Virus record (IMG/VR): IMGVR_UViG_3300044675_001458 | Coordinates: 1-29,902 of that record | Origin: a virus | Length of the DNA: 29,902 nt | Direction: 5' to 3' (one strand) | Part shown: piece by piece, positions 29,273-29,902 of the stretch | Position numbering within the stretch: the stretch's first letter is position 1 | Layout: every line of letters begins with the position of its first letter | Notes under the pieces: generated by a model | Told to the model about the DNA's origin: nothing | Databases searched by the model: none | The model's input: the letters and a program-made list of their open reading frames with translations, nothing else | Made by a program: the position numbers and the translations under genes

Positions 29273-29902
29273 TCAGAGTCCGAAACCGGTATTACCATGT
29301 AGGTTAGTTACTTGGAAAATACGGTAGTACTGATTAGAAGCTAGAGCATTGATGTTGGTGCTCTCTGCGAACGGATTGGCTACCATACCGTAACGGGTCT
29401 TGAACCCGATCTTTGGCTGGAAGGTATTCTGATCGACTGCACGAACCATTTGGAGCGGAACGTATGGGCAATAGAAAATACCAGCATCGTATGGTGATGT
29501 ACCACGATAACCAACTACGCAGTAGTTAACGCCAAGCTTGGCATACGGATCAATGTAAACCTTGATTTTGTTATTGAGAACACCGACAAAGGTGTTACCA
29601 GTATCATCAACATCAAGATTTGCAGTCACAGCAGGAGCAAGATTCATAAAACCACCCATTGTGAGTGCGCTTGCAACGTCACTTGAGCAGATCATGAAGT
29701 TACCCTTACCACGACGAGTTTCCTTAGCGATTACGTTGCATTCACGTTCGATTTGGAACATGAGACCACGGAAACGCTCAGCACTCCAACGACCATCAGA
29801 ATCGGTGTTGAGATCGTAAACGCCACCAGTTGAAGCAGCAGTCAGATCTGACTGAGTTGCACCAGTCTTAGCAACACGGTAGATGGTGTGAATTAGTTCG
29901 CG
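29273..29902 (-). CDS. 23: Major capsid protein gp23, C-terminal part
   Basis: The frame is open from the right edge to the stop at 29273, giving 209 C-terminal residues; the N-terminal part lies beyond the window (T4 gp23 is about 520 aa). The visible sequence begins RELIHTIYRVAKTGA and contains GVYDLNTDSDGRWSAERFRG, then LMFQIERECNVIAKETRRGK, the most conserved gp23 block and a common marker-gene target for T4-like phages. IKVYIDPYAKLG and CVVGYRGTSPYDAGIFYCPY follow. gp23 is cleaved by the head protease and forms the hexamers of the capsid shell. The 162-aa stretch from an internal ATG (29761) is not a separate gene. A terminator follows directly. Confidence 0.97.
   Translation of the reverse strand, partial: RELIHTIYRVAKTGATQSDLTAASTGGVYDLNTDSDGRWSAERFRGLMFQIERECNVIAKETRRGKGNFMICSSDVASALTMGGFMNLAPAVTANLDVDDTGNTFVGVLNNKIKVYIDPYAKLGVNYCVVGYRGTSPYDAGIFYCPYVPLQMVRAVDQNTFQPKIGFKTRYGMVANPFAESTNINALASNQYYRIFQVTNLHGNTGFGL

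Noticed and set aside
29273-29761. Separate 162-aa gene starting at an internal ATG
   Set aside because: The frame stays open to the right edge and the upstream residues are conserved gp23 sequence.

Overview
The window is a piece of the genome of a T4-like myovirus (tailed phage, class Caudoviricetes). The core T4 order is readable from right to left on the minus strand: major capsid protein gp23, a tail-tube-like protein, UvsY, UvsW, a small Sm-like protein, late sigma factor gp55, gp47, gp46, then gp45 (clamp), gp44 and gp62 (clamp loader) and RegA. Every supported gene is on the minus strand. Genes are packed tightly, mostly with ATGA or TAATG overlaps. The gene set, AT-rich composition, short gp62 and collagen-like fibre resemble marine 'exo-T-even' phages (cyanophage or pelagiphage type) more than coliphage T4. 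No photosynthesis gene, tRNA, integrase or CRISPR array is visible, and the host cannot be read from the sequence.

Layout in transcription order (high to low coordinates). (1) 29902-26702: end of gene 23 with a terminator, tail-tube-like protein, uvsY, uvsW. (2) 26705-22217: Sm-like protein, gp55, a 96-aa protein, gp47, gp46. (3) 22220-17310: a PLP-fold enzyme-like protein, a large DNA methyltransferase-like protein, a 375-aa unknown, a 110-aa virion-type protein, RNase H and a 61-aa unknown. (4) 17313-14761: gp45, terminator, gp44, gp62, RegA. (5) 14750-4147: a 10.6-kb, 14-gene glycan island at the place where gene 43 (DNA polymerase) usually follows regA. (6) 4083-1: a late operon with a GT2 glycosyltransferase, a small virion-type protein, a 41-aa protein and a large collagen-like fibre that runs off the left edge.

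The island encodes GT10, GT25 (two), GT32/OCH1-like, GT47/exostosin-like and GT77-like (two) proteins, two members of an uncharacterised GQxR family and one further DxRD protein. It also encodes FkbM and class I methyltransferases, a sugar-phosphate nucleotidyltransferase, a HAD phosphatase and a short glycerophosphodiesterase-like protein. Together these look able to make, activate, transfer and methylate a short glycan. The target (host surface, virion protein or DNA) is not shown by the sequence. The extra GT2 gene behind an exact T4 late promoter, in the same operon as the fibre, fits glycosylation of virion components.

The regulatory signals are unusually readable. Five candidate sigma70-type promoters (before uvsY, gp55, the methyltransferase, rnh and gene 45) all have a 16-nt spacer. 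T4 late promoters stand before the GT2 gene, uvsW and the tail-tube-like gene. Several promoters sit so close to the start codon that the mRNA would be leaderless. The RNase H gene appears to start at a rare ATT codon.
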